From contig NZ_CP018223.1 of assembly GCF_001890385.1 (NCBI RefSeq), forward strand, positions 1 through 61,559: a stretch of 61,559 bases of DNA, in the 5' to 3' direction. How positions within the stretch are numbered: the first letter of the stretch is position 1; each line of letters starts with the position of its first letter. The notes beneath the pieces were generated by a model. The model was not told the origin of the DNA, ran no database searches, and saw only the letters and a list, made by a program, of their open reading frames with translations. This document shows, piece by piece, positions 30,586 through 38,740 of this stretch. This DNA comes from Tardibacter chloracetimidivorans. Its GTDB lineage: Bacteria; Pseudomonadota; Alphaproteobacteria; Sphingomonadales; Sphingomonadaceae. The translations under genes were made by a program, and so were the position numbers.

Positions 30586-31467
30586 GGCTCTGTTGCAAAC
30601 ATGGGGCACGGCCGCGCGGCGTCACCCAGTTGGGGGATTAGGCAGCATTGGCGAAATGCTTATTGAGCATAATCATGGTTTCGGTCAGGGCCGAGGGTCC
30701 AATTCCGAATGCTCTTTCAACCAGGCGCACCTCCCCCATGATACCTGGCTGCAGGCACCATGCCTGGGCCTGTCCTTTGCGTAGGGCGCGCATGACCTCG
30801 AAGCCCTTGATCGTGGCGTAGGCCGTTGGCATCGACTTGAAGCCACGTACCGGCTTGATCAGCATCTTCAGCTTGCCGTGGTCGGCCTCGAGCACGTTGT
30901 TCAGATATTTCACCTGCCGGTGCTCGGTTTCCGCCGCCAGTTTGCCTTCGCGTTTCAGCTCAGCGATTGCTGCGCCGTAGCTGGGTGCCTTGTCGGTATT
31001 GAGTTTGGCCGGCTTTTCCCAGTCCTTCAGGCCACGAAGAGCTTTGCCCAGAAAGCGCTTCGCCGCTTTGGCGCTGCGTGTCGATGACAGATAGAAATCA
31101 ATCGTGTCGCCCCGTTTGTCGACCGCCCGGTACAGGTAGGTCCATTTGCCCCGCACCTTTACGTAGGTCTCATCCAGACGCCAGCTCGGATCAAAGCCGC
31201 GCCGCCAGAACCAGCGGAGACGCTTCTCCATCTCCGGCGCGTAGCGCTGCACCCAGCGATAGATCGTCGTATGATCGACATCGATCCCACGCTCGGACAG
31301 CATTTCCTCGAGATCACGGTAGCTGATGCCGTATCGACAATACCAGCGCACCGCCCATAGGATGACCTCGCCGGTAAAATGCCGTCCTTTGAAATCGTTC
31401 ATCGCAACTGACCTTGACAGTACATGAGCCCAATCTTGGAAACCGTGTCAGAGTTTGCAACAGAGCC
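30586..31467 (-). mobile_element. IS6 family insertion sequence (IS6100 relative)
   Basis: 882 bp bounded by GGCTCTGTTGCAAAC (30586-30600) and its inverse (31453-31467). The 8-bp flanks differ (ATCGAGAG versus AATTATAA), so there is no target duplication. This is expected after replicative cointegrate formation or adjacent deletion. It marks the border between backbone and cargo. Confidence 0.92.
30638..31402 (-). CDS. tnpA: IS6 family transposase
   Basis: 254 residues, intact. N-terminal zinc-finger/HTH part (FTGEVILWAVRWYCRYGISY), then DDE residues in SWRLDETYVKVRGKWTYLYR (D), LNTDKAPSYGAAI (D) and NNVLEADHGKLKML (E). By eye it is very similar to the IS6100 transposase at 58633 but with clear amino-acid differences, so it is a distinct IS. 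Confidence 0.93.
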   Translation of the reverse strand: MNDFKGRHFTGEVILWAVRWYCRYGISYRDLEEMLSERGIDVDHTTIYRWVQRYAPEMEKRLRWFWRRGFDPSWRLDETYVKVRGKWTYLYRAVDKRGDTIDFYLSSTRSAKAAKRFLGKALRGLKDWEKPAKLNTDKAPSYGAAIAELKREGKLAAETEHRQVKYLNNVLEADHGKLKMLIKPVRGFKSMPTAYATIKGFEVMRALRKGQAQAWCLQPGIMGEVRLVERAFGIGPSALTETMIMLNKHFANAA

Positions 31468-32067
31468 AATTATAATCTGCCGATCTATGATCCGCTGTGG
31501 GCCGCGATCCAGGATCATGATCTGGCGATCACCTATCATGTCGGCACCTCGAAGGATCCGCGCGGCGCCAGGGGCAATGGCGGGGCGATCATAAACTATG
31601 TGGTCCATGCGCTGGCGCCAACGATGGAGCCGATCGTCAACATGTGCTCCTCCGGAGTGTTCGAACGCCACCCGAAGCTGCGCGTGGCGACGATCGAGGC
31701 GAATGCAGGCTGGGTGCCGTGGATGCTCCAGTCGATGGACGAGGGCTACAAGAAGCATCACATGTGGGTGCGTCCCAAGATGAAGATGCTGCCGAGCGAA
31801 TATTACCGCGCGAACTGCTTCGCCTCCTTCGGCGAGGACGAGGCGGCGCTCCGGATGTGTGATGCCTACAAGCTGCAGGATTGCCTGATGTGGGCGAACG
31901 ACTACCCGCATCATGAGGGATCCTGGCCGCATTCGGCAGAGGCGATCGAGCGGACATTCGATTCCTTTGTGGACGAGCCGACGCGGGCGAAGCTGTTGGG
32001 TCTGAACGCCGCCCGGATGTTCAGGTTCGACGTTCCCGCCGAATATACGGCGCGCCATGCCGGATGA
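31468..32067 (+). pseudogene. Amidohydrolase-family gene, 5' truncated by the IS6 element
   Basis: About 199 C-terminal residues of a COG2159-type TIM-barrel amidohydrolase: DLAITYHVGTSKDPRGARG with the metal His, RVATIEANAGWVPWMLQSMD and LMWANDYPHHEGSWPHSAEA with the metal Asp. The N-terminal half with the first metal ligands is missing. It is related to the intact protein at 41057-42226 but not identical. It is followed closely by the nitroreductase fragment on the same strand, so they were once one operon. Confidence 0.8.
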
Positions 32068-32461
32068 GGTGCGGATCGGGGACAAGTCTGACGGCACATT
32101 GGAGTTAGTGGAGCGGCGAGAGCGCCGTGACCTGCCTGAAGATGCTCAGGCTCTGTCCCGTCTGCTGGCGGAGCGCTTCAGCTGCCGGGCCTTTCGCCCC
32201 GAACCCGTGCCGCGTGCCACCATCGAGGCGATGCTCGAACTGGCCCAGATGACCCCGTCCTGGTGCAATTCGCAGCCTTGGGAAGTGATCGTTACCGACG
32301 GCGCGGCCACCGATCGCCTGCGCACCGCGCTGTTCGATCACGCGTCGAAAGCCGATTACCCGGCCGATACCGGCTATGAGCCCGATGTCGAATTCCCCCA
32401 GGCCTATCGCGGGGCTCCGTTGCGCGATGCCGTACGATGGCAATGTTGGAGGAATCTATGA
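32057..32461 (+). pseudogene. Nitroreductase-like gene, 3' truncated
   Basis: N-terminal 134 residues with FMN-binding features of the nitroreductase fold: LAERFSCRAFRPEPVPRATI (the R-R/S-x-R segment) and MTPSWCNSQPWEVIVTDG. After about residue 120 the match ends and the frame runs into the next gene's ribosome site, so the C-terminal half has been deleted. It starts 8 bp inside the amidohydrolase end. Confidence 0.7.
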
Positions 32462-32985
32462 GCGTCGACCGCCTCGATGAGCTGATCGCCAAGGACGAAA
32501 TCCGGGATCTCCTGCACGCCTATTGTCATGCGAGCGACCGGGTCGATCTCGAGCTGCTTGAGGCTCTTTTCCATGCGGATGCCGAACTCGACTATGGCGT
32601 GTTCCAGGGAGGGCCGAAGGATTTCATCCGTCACTGCGAAGCGACGCTTCCGCGGTTCGAGGGGACGAGCCACACTCTCAGCAACATCACCATCAATGTG
32701 TCAGGTGATACCGCGTCCAGTCTCAGCTACATCACCGCGCTCCATTTCAATGGATCAGGTGATACCGGCCCGTTCGATATGGTCGGCTATGCCCGCTATG
32801 TCGATTATCATCAAAGAAGAGACGGCACCTGGAAGATAGCGCGGCGGACCGTGATCTACGACTGGACCACCATCACTGACAGCACGTTCAAATGGCCGAA
32901 AAGTTACATTCGGAATCTCGGCAAGCGTGGCCCCGACGATCTTGCCTGCCGGATTATCCCGGGGGCCGGGCTGTCCCGTGAATGA
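32458..32985 (+). CDS. SnoaL/NTF2-like fold protein
   Basis: 175 residues from ATG 32458, which has TTGGAGGAATCT upstream. The start MSVDRLDELIAKDEIRDLLH and the AYCHASDRVDLELLEALFHA segment are typical of SnoaL-like and small dioxygenase-subunit-like NTF2 folds. Next come FEGTSHTLSNITINVSGDTA and the Trp-Lys-Ile-Ala strand. Such proteins act as cyclases, dehydratases or isomerases, often in aromatic or steroid catabolism. It overlaps the next gene by 8 bp. Confidence 0.75.
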   Translation: MSVDRLDELIAKDEIRDLLHAYCHASDRVDLELLEALFHADAELDYGVFQGGPKDFIRHCEATLPRFEGTSHTLSNITINVSGDTASSLSYITALHFNGSGDTGPFDMVGYARYVDYHQRRDGTWKIARRTVIYDWTTITDSTFKWPKSYIRNLGKRGPDDLACRIIPGAGLSRE

Positions 32986-33925
32986 GGTCAAGGTCGGCAT
33001 CATGCTGCCGACGCACGTTCCCCGCGAACAACCGTTCAGCACCAATCTGCTGGTCGAGACGGCACAATGGGCGGAGGCGCAAGGATTCGATACGCTCTGG
33101 GCTGGCGATCACATCGTGCACCCTTGGCAATTTCTTGAATCCTTGACCAGTCTGACGTGGGCAGCGGCCCATACTTCCAGGATCGAGATAGGCACCTGCG
33201 TATTGCTGCTGCCGATGCGACAACTGGCCGTGGTCGCCGCACAACTGTCGGCGCTGGCTGTCTTGTCGCAAGGCAGGTTCAAGCTCGGAATCGGCGTCGG
33301 CGGGGAATGGCCGCGGGAATGGCAAGCCGCAGGCATCTCACTGAAAGAGCGTGGAGCGCGGCTGGACGAAGCCATCCCGCTTTTGCGGCGGCTGTTCGCG
33401 GGGGAAGCCGTTGCATTTGAAGGCCGGTTCACGACCTTGCCCGATGTAACCCTGGGCCCGGCGCCGCCTCACATACCCTTTTATCTTGCTGGTCGCGCAC
33501 CCGTCGCTCTGGCGCGTGCCGGGACGGCTGCCGATGGCTGGATAGGTTTTTTTCTGACGCCTAACGGGTTTGCGCGTGACAACAAGATCATTGATGAGGC
33601 GAGGCGCCAGGCCAATCGTCTCGATCAGTCGTTCCAGCGTGGAATGCTGCTGAACTTCCACATCGACAGCAGTGATGAAATCGCGGCTGAGAAGTCGCTG
33701 AATATGAATCTTGGGTTCCCACGGGAACTTAAGCTCGCCGGAAACACCCATCAATTGAAAGCGTTCGCACTCGCCGGTACGGCTCGGTGCATCATAGATC
33801 GACTGAAGCAATATATATCGGTCGGCTGCAACATGTTCAGCCTTGCTCCAATGGACAAGCGGGATAGAGAATACAGAGAGCAGCTGCAAATATTGGCGAA
33901 TGAAATACTTCCGGAAATAAGATAA
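32978..33925 (+). CDS. LLM class (luciferase-like) flavin-dependent oxidoreductase
   Basis: 315 residues from GTG 32978, coupled to the NTF2-like gene. TIM-barrel features: VGIMLPTHVPREQPFSTNLL, AEAQGFDTLWAGDHIV, RIEIGTCVLLLPMRQ, GRFKLGIGVGGEWPREWQA and LGPAPPHIPFYLAGRAPVAL. Members use reduced flavin (FMNH2 or F420) to oxidise organic substrates. With the amidohydrolases and molybdopterin enzyme nearby it suggests a catabolic set. Substrate unknown. Confidence 0.85.
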   Translation: MNEVKVGIMLPTHVPREQPFSTNLLVETAQWAEAQGFDTLWAGDHIVHPWQFLESLTSLTWAAAHTSRIEIGTCVLLLPMRQLAVVAAQLSALAVLSQGRFKLGIGVGGEWPREWQAAGISLKERGARLDEAIPLLRRLFAGEAVAFEGRFTTLPDVTLGPAPPHIPFYLAGRAPVALARAGTAADGWIGFFLTPNGFARDNKIIDEARRQANRLDQSFQRGMLLNFHIDSSDEIAAEKSLNMNLGFPRELKLAGNTHQLKAFALAGTARCIIDRLKQYISVGCNMFSLAPMDKRDREYREQLQILANEILPEIR

Positions 33926-33930
33926 TGTTT

Positions 33931-34013
33931 AAACGAACGTACGTTTCATAGTATAATATACATTTTCAATGCTTCTGGAAAATGCAGAATGATGAGAGCC
34001 GTAATTATTACGG
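33931..34013. promoter_or_regulatory. Two operator-like dyads around a TATAAT element
   Basis: AAACGAACGTACGTTT (33931-33946) is a 16-bp near-perfect palindrome of the kind bound by TetR-family repressors. TATAAT follows at 33952. CCGTAATTATTACGG (33999-34013) is a second dyad with 7-bp arms. No intact regulator gene lies beside them. The whole 694-bp gap to the integrase holds no convincing coding sequence. Confidence 0.45.
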
Positions 34014-34068
34014 TTTAGTAAGAGCACTCGCGGGTCAAGCAACATCAGCGGCCTTAGTTCTCTTTTGA

Positions 34069-34520
34069 AAGCGTTTTCCAGAGCTGCCATCGGTGAGGTG
34101 CTTCGCGTCGCCGTTGAAGACGCGAAGCAGACTTTCATCACGACCAGGACAATGAACATGCCTCGCGACCACAGGCTGGAGTCCGATCCGTCGGCGTTGC
34201 TCTGGCCGAAAGTACGCTGCCATCAACCTTGTCGATTTGGATCGTCCATTATGAAGACTCCGGCTGTCGATATGCCTCCCCGGGAGCGTCTGGAGAAGTT
34301 TATTCAATAGCCGTTTTCGCCGTTTTTCTGCGGATTTTTGAGGTGGTCTTGGTTGATAATACCAAACGCTGTCGGATGTCTCGGGAAAGCTATTTGCGAC
34401 GCCACCGCTATTGGACAAGCGCTTGCGTGCTAAGTATTTGAAAACGCTTGGTGACCCCTACGGTTAGATCACCTGTTGTGCAATAGAACTCAGATCGTCT
34501 CAACTATTTGAAAACGCTTG
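34069..34520. repeat. Direct repeats TATTTGAAAACGCTTG upstream of the integrase
   Basis: TATTTGAAAACGCTTG occurs at 34435-34450 and 34505-34520, exactly 70 bp apart. An inverted core AAGCGTTTTC lies at 34069-34078. Position and spacing suggest arm-type binding sites of the adjacent tyrosine integrase, or remnants of an attachment region. Confidence 0.5.
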
Positions 34521-34619
34521 ATTCGTGTTTCGAGCACTATAGCACGGTGTATCAACCGATGCCGCAATATCGCGCCTAAAATGTGGTACGGTCTGGCGTC
34601 GCGCAAAAGGAATTTTGCT

Positions 34620-35867
34620 GTGGCTTTGACTGCGCTCAAGGTCCGCAATGCCGGTCCCGGCCGGTATGCCGACATTCATGGTCTCTACCTCGTCGTTCGC
34701 AAAAGTGGTTCGCGCTCCTGGGTGCTTCGAATGCAACACAAAGGCAAGCGCCGCGATTTCGGTCTCGGGCCAGTTCATGACGTGTCACTTGCCGATGCAC
34801 GAAGCCTGGCGGCCGACATCAGGCGCATGATTCGCAACGGCATCGATCCGGTGACAGAGAGAGGGCTCCAGAGGAAAGCCGCCCCAACCTTTGAGACAGT
34901 CGCCCGGCGCTGCTATGAAGCGATGCGAGGCGGATGGAAGGATCAGCGCCATGCTTCGTGGATATCGAGCTTCGAGAACCACATCTTTCCGACGATCGGC
35001 AGCAAGCGGGTCGATGAGATCGACACCGCTGCCGTGCTCGGGGTGCTGGAGCCGATCTGGCTGACCATCCCGGACACGGCGCGAAGGCTGTTCCAGCGAA
35101 TCGGCGCGATCCTCGACTACGCCCATGTCAAAGGCTGGATCGCAGAGGAGGTGTCGCTGCGGTCCGTGCGGCGTGGTCTGCCCCGCCAAACCAACAAGGC
35201 CCAGCATCGCATAGCGATGCCCTATCAGCAGATTCCGGATTTCATGGACACGCTCTTCGCGTTGCCGCCCTCGGTCGGACGCGATGCTCTCAAGCTCACG
35301 ATATTGACGGCGGTACGGTCGAACGAGACCCGGCTTGCCATCTGGAGCGAGTTTGATCTTGAAAAGGGCATCTGGTCGATCCCGGCGACTCGCATGAAGA
35401 TGAAGGAGCCGCATGTCGTGCCGCTGGCACTAGCCGCGTTGAGCTTGCTCAAGCGGCTTCATGGGGACGCGCTGTATGAACTGGATGGCAAGCACAGCGA
35501 GAAACTGGCCATGCTGCAATCCAAGTTCGTGTTCGCAGGCAGCACGGGCAAGCCGATCAGCGACATGACCATGACCAAGGTTCTGCGCGACATGAAGATC
35601 GTGGCCATCACGGTTCATGGGTTTCGGTCAAGTTTCACCGATTGGGCGGCCGAACAGACCGACACGGCCAAGGAGATCGCGGACAAGGCCTTGGCGCATA
35701 AAGTGGCGAATGCTGTCGAGGCCGCATATCGGCGAACCGACTTCTTCGACAAGCGCCGCGTGCTGATGAAGCTTTGGGCGACCTATCTGACCGGCTGCGC
35801 GGACAATGACCAGGACGCAGGACCGCCGTCCAATGCGAAAGCGAAGGAATTGGCGCGCGCTGTTTGA
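34620..35867 (+). CDS. int: Tyrosine recombinase/integrase (P4-type, DUF4102 N-terminus)
   Basis: 415 residues from GTG 34620 with AAAAGGAATTT upstream; an earlier in-frame start at 34518 lies inside the repeat region. N-terminal arm-binding domain (YADIHGLYLVVRKSGSRSWV; DFGLGPVHDVSLADARSLAA), core-binding domain, then catalytic residues: Arg in TILTAVRSNETRLAIWSEFD, His-x-x-Arg in TVHGFRSSFTDWA, His in KALAHKVANAVEAAYRRTD and Tyr at the same segment's end. P4-type integrases move genomic islands, often into tRNA genes. Here it sits on a plasmid with a toxin-antitoxin pair, probably the end of a captured island. Confidence 0.92.
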   Translation: MALTALKVRNAGPGRYADIHGLYLVVRKSGSRSWVLRMQHKGKRRDFGLGPVHDVSLADARSLAADIRRMIRNGIDPVTERGLQRKAAPTFETVARRCYEAMRGGWKDQRHASWISSFENHIFPTIGSKRVDEIDTAAVLGVLEPIWLTIPDTARRLFQRIGAILDYAHVKGWIAEEVSLRSVRRGLPRQTNKAQHRIAMPYQQIPDFMDTLFALPPSVGRDALKLTILTAVRSNETRLAIWSEFDLEKGIWSIPATRMKMKEPHVVPLALAALSLLKRLHGDALYELDGKHSEKLAMLQSKFVFAGSTGKPISDMTMTKVLRDMKIVAITVHGFRSSFTDWAAEQTDTAKEIADKALAHKVANAVEAAYRRTDFFDKRRVLMKLWATYLTGCADNDQDAGPPSNAKAKELARAV

Positions 35868-35910
35868 GTGCGCTCTGCCTTGAAAACATTCCCTGAAAGG
35901 AATATGTGGC

Positions 35911-36264
35911 ATGAGTTGGGATGTCGCGTTTGACGCGGAGTTCCTAGCGTGGCTGCAAGGTCAGGACGATCGCATTCGTATCGCGATCTTCCAGCGCGTG
36001 GAATTGCTTGCGCAGATCGGCCCGAGCCTTGGGCGTCCGCATGTCGATACGCTGCAAGGGTCGGCACATTCCAACATGAAGGAGTTGCGTGTGCAGATCG
36101 GCGGTGAGCCCTGGCGGATATTTTTCGCCTTCGATCCGAAGCGGTCGGCGATCTTGCTGGTTGGTGGCAACAAGGCCGGCGACAAGCGCTTCTATGACGT
36201 AAACATTCCAATCGCCGATGCGCGTTACACGCGTCATCTGGCGAGCCTGGACGGAGACAAATGA
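35911..36264 (+). CDS. RelE/ParE-superfamily toxin (HigB-like)
   Basis: 117 residues. WDVAFDAEFLAWLQGQDDRI opens the fold; LRVQIGGEPWRIFFAFDPKR and AILLVGGNKAGDKRFYDVNI are the conserved strands with the basic catalytic surface. It would cleave mRNA on the ribosome or, if ParE-like, act on gyrase. It overlaps the antitoxin gene by 4 bp in toxin-first order, typical of HigBA-type pairs. Confidence 0.85.
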   Translation: MSWDVAFDAEFLAWLQGQDDRIRIAIFQRVELLAQIGPSLGRPHVDTLQGSAHSNMKELRVQIGGEPWRIFFAFDPKRSAILLVGGNKAGDKRFYDVNIPIADARYTRHLASLDGDK

Positions 36265-36593
36265 TGGCGGTGCGGTGGGAAGATGTGAAGGCGGCGATGC
36301 CGCCACAGGAGCGCGCCGAGATCGAACAGGGCGGTCAGGAGCTCGCGGCGGAATATCTATCGCTGCGCGAGCTTCGGAAGGCGCGACGGCTGTCGCAGCA
36401 GGCGGTCGCTGAGAAGCTTCACACCAATCAGGCCGGCGTCTCGAAGATCGAAAAGCGCGCCGATCTCATGCTTTCGACGCTGCGCGGCTATGTCGAGGCG
36501 GCGGGCGGAAGTCTGGAACTTGTCGCGCGCTTCCCCGATGCACCTCCGGTCAGGATTGACCAGATGCGCGATCTTGGAAAGCGTGCTGAGTGA
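36261..36593 (+). CDS. XRE family antitoxin
   Basis: 110 residues. HTH at about 33-70 (LRELRKARRLSQQAVAEKLH, TNQAGVSKIEKRADLMLSTL), then the GYVEAAGGSLELVARFPD strand common in HigA-type antitoxins. ATG 36261 or 36264. It is coupled to the toxin, and the protein presumably represses the pair's promoter. Confidence 0.85.
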   Translation: MMAVRWEDVKAAMPPQERAEIEQGGQELAAEYLSLRELRKARRLSQQAVAEKLHTNQAGVSKIEKRADLMLSTLRGYVEAAGGSLELVARFPDAPPVRIDQMRDLGKRAE

Positions 36594-36622
36594 CGCCCCT
36601 TGGGAAAGGGACGTCACCTCGC

Positions 36623-36965
36623 TTACGCTCGGATATATCTGCGTTGCCGAGCCTCCTCGGCATAGCTGCTGAGCGGCTTGTCGGCCTCAAAATACAGGTC
36701 GCGTTCGACCTTGAGGCCGAGAGGACCACGCACGCTCTTAAATTCCGTGAGGGAGAAGCTGCCCAACTCAGGACATTGGCAGCCCAAATCCGCCAAGCCG
36801 AAGGCCACTGACGGATCAGTGCAATCAAGTTCGGTGATAAGCCACGTGCAGTTCGCATCCGGAATGAAGCTTCACGACAGGGAGCGGGTCATGAAAGACA
36901 CTCAGGAGCGTCTTGCGATCATTGACGAGAAGCTGCTGGCGTTGTGTGTTGGTGATGAGGGTCAT
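36623..36965 (-). pseudogene. DUF2958 domain protein, frameshifted
   Basis: Read on the minus strand from ATG 36965: MTLITNTQRQQLLVNDRKTL, then DPLPVVKL. One base is then missing near 36870 and the match continues in the next frame as FIPDANCTWLITELDCTDPS, VAFGLADLGCQCPELGSFSL and GPLGLKVERDLYFEADKPLS, ending at 36623. DUF2958 proteins are small plasmid-backbone proteins. The break may be real or a sequencing error in the TT run. Confidence 0.75.
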
Positions 36966-37053
36966 TTGAAATCTCCATGTGAGAGGTGGCCCCCGGCCGA
37001 TTGCCGGGGCGGGCGCGTCACCGCGACCAGATGAGTTGAAAGGTCTCGCCGTC

Positions 37054-37323
37054 CTAGGCTGCGATCAGGGTCGCGTAGATCGGGTTCGGAAAGGTCGGAT
37101 CGTCGAACTTGACCGAGAAATAGTCGCGGACGGCAGTCGAGTGTTTGTGCCAAACCGCGCCGCACTCGATCGAGCCTGCGACCAGCCGATAATCGGGAGC
37201 CTTGTCGTTCTCCCGCGTCGGATTGTGGATCATCCGGGCGGTGAGCTTGAGGGTCAGGGTGTTAATCTCGCCAACGAAGCTGTCGTCATCGGCGGAGTAT
37301 TTGAAGGTTCCAATACCAGCCAT
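37054..37323 (-). CDS. DUF736 domain protein
   Basis: 89 residues from ATG 37323 after CAGGAGACAG. Family features: MAGIGTFKYSADDDSFVGEI, TLTLKLTARM, NDKAPDYRLVAGSIECGAVW and YFSVKFDDPTFPNPIYATLI. It is slightly shorter at the C-terminus than usual. DUF736 proteins are common beside conjugation and maintenance genes of alphaproteobacterial plasmids. With the DUF2958 pseudogene it is a piece of plasmid backbone stranded in the cargo. Confidence 0.85.
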   Translation of the reverse strand: MAGIGTFKYSADDDSFVGEINTLTLKLTARMIHNPTRENDKAPDYRLVAGSIECGAVWHKHSTAVRDYFSVKFDDPTFPNPIYATLIAA

Positions 37324-37569
37324 CGTCTGTCTCCTGCTTCTAGCCCGCGCTCATCGCGGCCTCGTGGCGGTTCGCAGGGCAGGGCGAGCGCCGACCCGGA
37401 GGGCAGGAGCGAAGCGGCGGACGGCCGAGACACGATTTTCTTGGATTTGCGCGGAATGGGCGGGCACCGCCCAGGGAAAGAAAATTGATGATCGGTCGTT
37501 GCGGCTCAGCCGATCGAGGCGCAAGCCGTCCGTGTCCAAATCCGCCATGGAGGGAGGACGTGATGATGT

Positions 37570-37795
37570 GGGCAATGGCGTCGAGCCAGTCGCGCAGCTC
37601 GTCGACGATCGGCCTGGATCGCGCTTGGCGGACGGCAAGACGCTCCTCCGGCCTGCGGCCCGGATCTCGCGCGCGGCGGCCCCCTGGTGCTGGCCTACTG
37701 CATGGCGCACGTACGGCGCTACTTCTTCGACCGGCCGCAAGGGCGCGGGCGCGCCGATCGCCACCGAAACGCCGCGCTGGCGCTGGTGTGGACAA
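37570..37795. pseudogene. Scrambled remnants of an IS66 transposase
   Basis: On the plus strand about 37684-37775 encodes LVLAYCMAHVRRYFFDRPQG and, in another frame, GAPIATET, both IS66 TnpC signatures. On the minus strand about 37650-37570 encodes PEERLAVRQARSRPIVDELR-DWLD, the segment that normally follows. The two point away from each other, so the relic has been inverted internally and frameshifted. The rest of 37324-38035 shows nothing recognisable. Confidence 0.6.
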
Positions 37796-38035
37796 GAGCC
37801 TGAAATGAACGCATTGAGAAAGGGCAGCAGCAGCATTATGCTGATCGGATAGGCGTTCACTGGCGTCATGTGCGTACGTTGAGCCGGGTGCCGTATCTGA
37901 CGGTCACGTGGGTGAACAAGTTTTTGAAACATCGAATTGAAAACCGCCGCAGCTATTGAATTAACATGAGATGCACACCCGGAAATCGATGTTGTGACAA
38001 TCCAGTGTCGAATTCTGAAATATGAGATAACGATC

Positions 38036-38722
38036 ATGCCCAAATTTATCGAAGTTCTGGAGAATATTGAGCATAGTCTTGGCCGGGATATATGCACATG
38101 TGAGCATAAGATTGTCGTGTATCTTTATGATTACGGTCCATCGCCAGCCAGAGCCATTCGCCCTTTCTGTACCGGATCGACCAGCAAGTTCTTTGATGCG
38201 CTGAGTAAGCTCGCCGCATGCGGAGTGCTGGAAGTCATCGACGAGCAGGCGAAGATCAGAATTTATCGGCTTGCCAACGAAATAGCGGAGATGATCGATC
38301 GTCAAATGCTGGATCTGAATGACTGGTTTATGTCAGACTCCAAGGACCACACGTCTTCGTTCAGCAAAGAAATGCGCCATTCACACGATATCGTAAGAAA
38401 TCGCTTTAAATCTCATACATTTTATTGCGACTATCAAATAATAAGATATCTGTACGAGATGAAGAGACTTTCCTCTTCAGAGCTTCGTGATTTATGCTCG
38501 TGGTCCAGCACGATATTCTACACATCGATTGAATCGATCGTTGAGGCCGGGCTCGTCATCAAGGCGCATAATCCGAGCGACAAACGGCGGGTTTCCTATC
38601 GCCTTTCACGCCGAACCCGAAAAATGCTGGATGCCGATCTGGGCATGTTCCGGTCTTGGTATATCAGCAAGTTGAACGTCGCCAAATTGCCTGTGGATAT
38701 GGCCGACAGACTGGTCAACTGA
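38036..38722 (+). CDS. Regulator with two tandem MarR-like winged-helix domains
   Basis: 228 residues. The protein is an internal duplication. Unit 1 (about 17-100) reads CEHKIVVYLYDYGPSPARAI ... SKFFDALSKLAACGVLEVID ... IYRLANEIAEMIDRQM. Unit 2 (about 127-212) reads CDYQIIRYLYEMKRLSSSEL ... TIFYTSIESIVEAGLVIKAH ... DKRRVSYRLSRRTRKMLDAD. Each has the helix-turn-helix and wing of MarR proteins; unit 2 keeps the DKRR wing. It runs convergent to the molybdopterin oxidoreductase gene and may regulate it. A GTG at 37994 is an alternative start. Confidence 0.7.
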   Translation: MPKFIEVLENIEHSLGRDICTCEHKIVVYLYDYGPSPARAIRPFCTGSTSKFFDALSKLAACGVLEVIDEQAKIRIYRLANEIAEMIDRQMLDLNDWFMSDSKDHTSSFSKEMRHSHDIVRNRFKSHTFYCDYQIIRYLYEMKRLSSSELRDLCSWSSTIFYTSIESIVEAGLVIKAHNPSDKRRVSYRLSRRTRKMLDADLGMFRSWYISKLNVAKLPVDMADRLVN

Positions 38723-38740
38723 TCGGGCGCATACCTTATG

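Noticed and set aside
33926..34500. Short reading frames on both strands, one beginning like a TetR regulator (MPPRERLEKFIQ)
   Set aside because: The frame stops after 19 residues from its best start, no helix-turn-helix follows and codon use is poor. I treat the region as non-coding with operator-like dyads and integrase repeats.
37351..38097. A 248-codon minus-strand frame and a 216-codon plus-strand frame in the IS66 relic region
   Set aside because: Only short parts match IS66 in changing frames. The rest has no domain or ribosome site, so neither is a gene.
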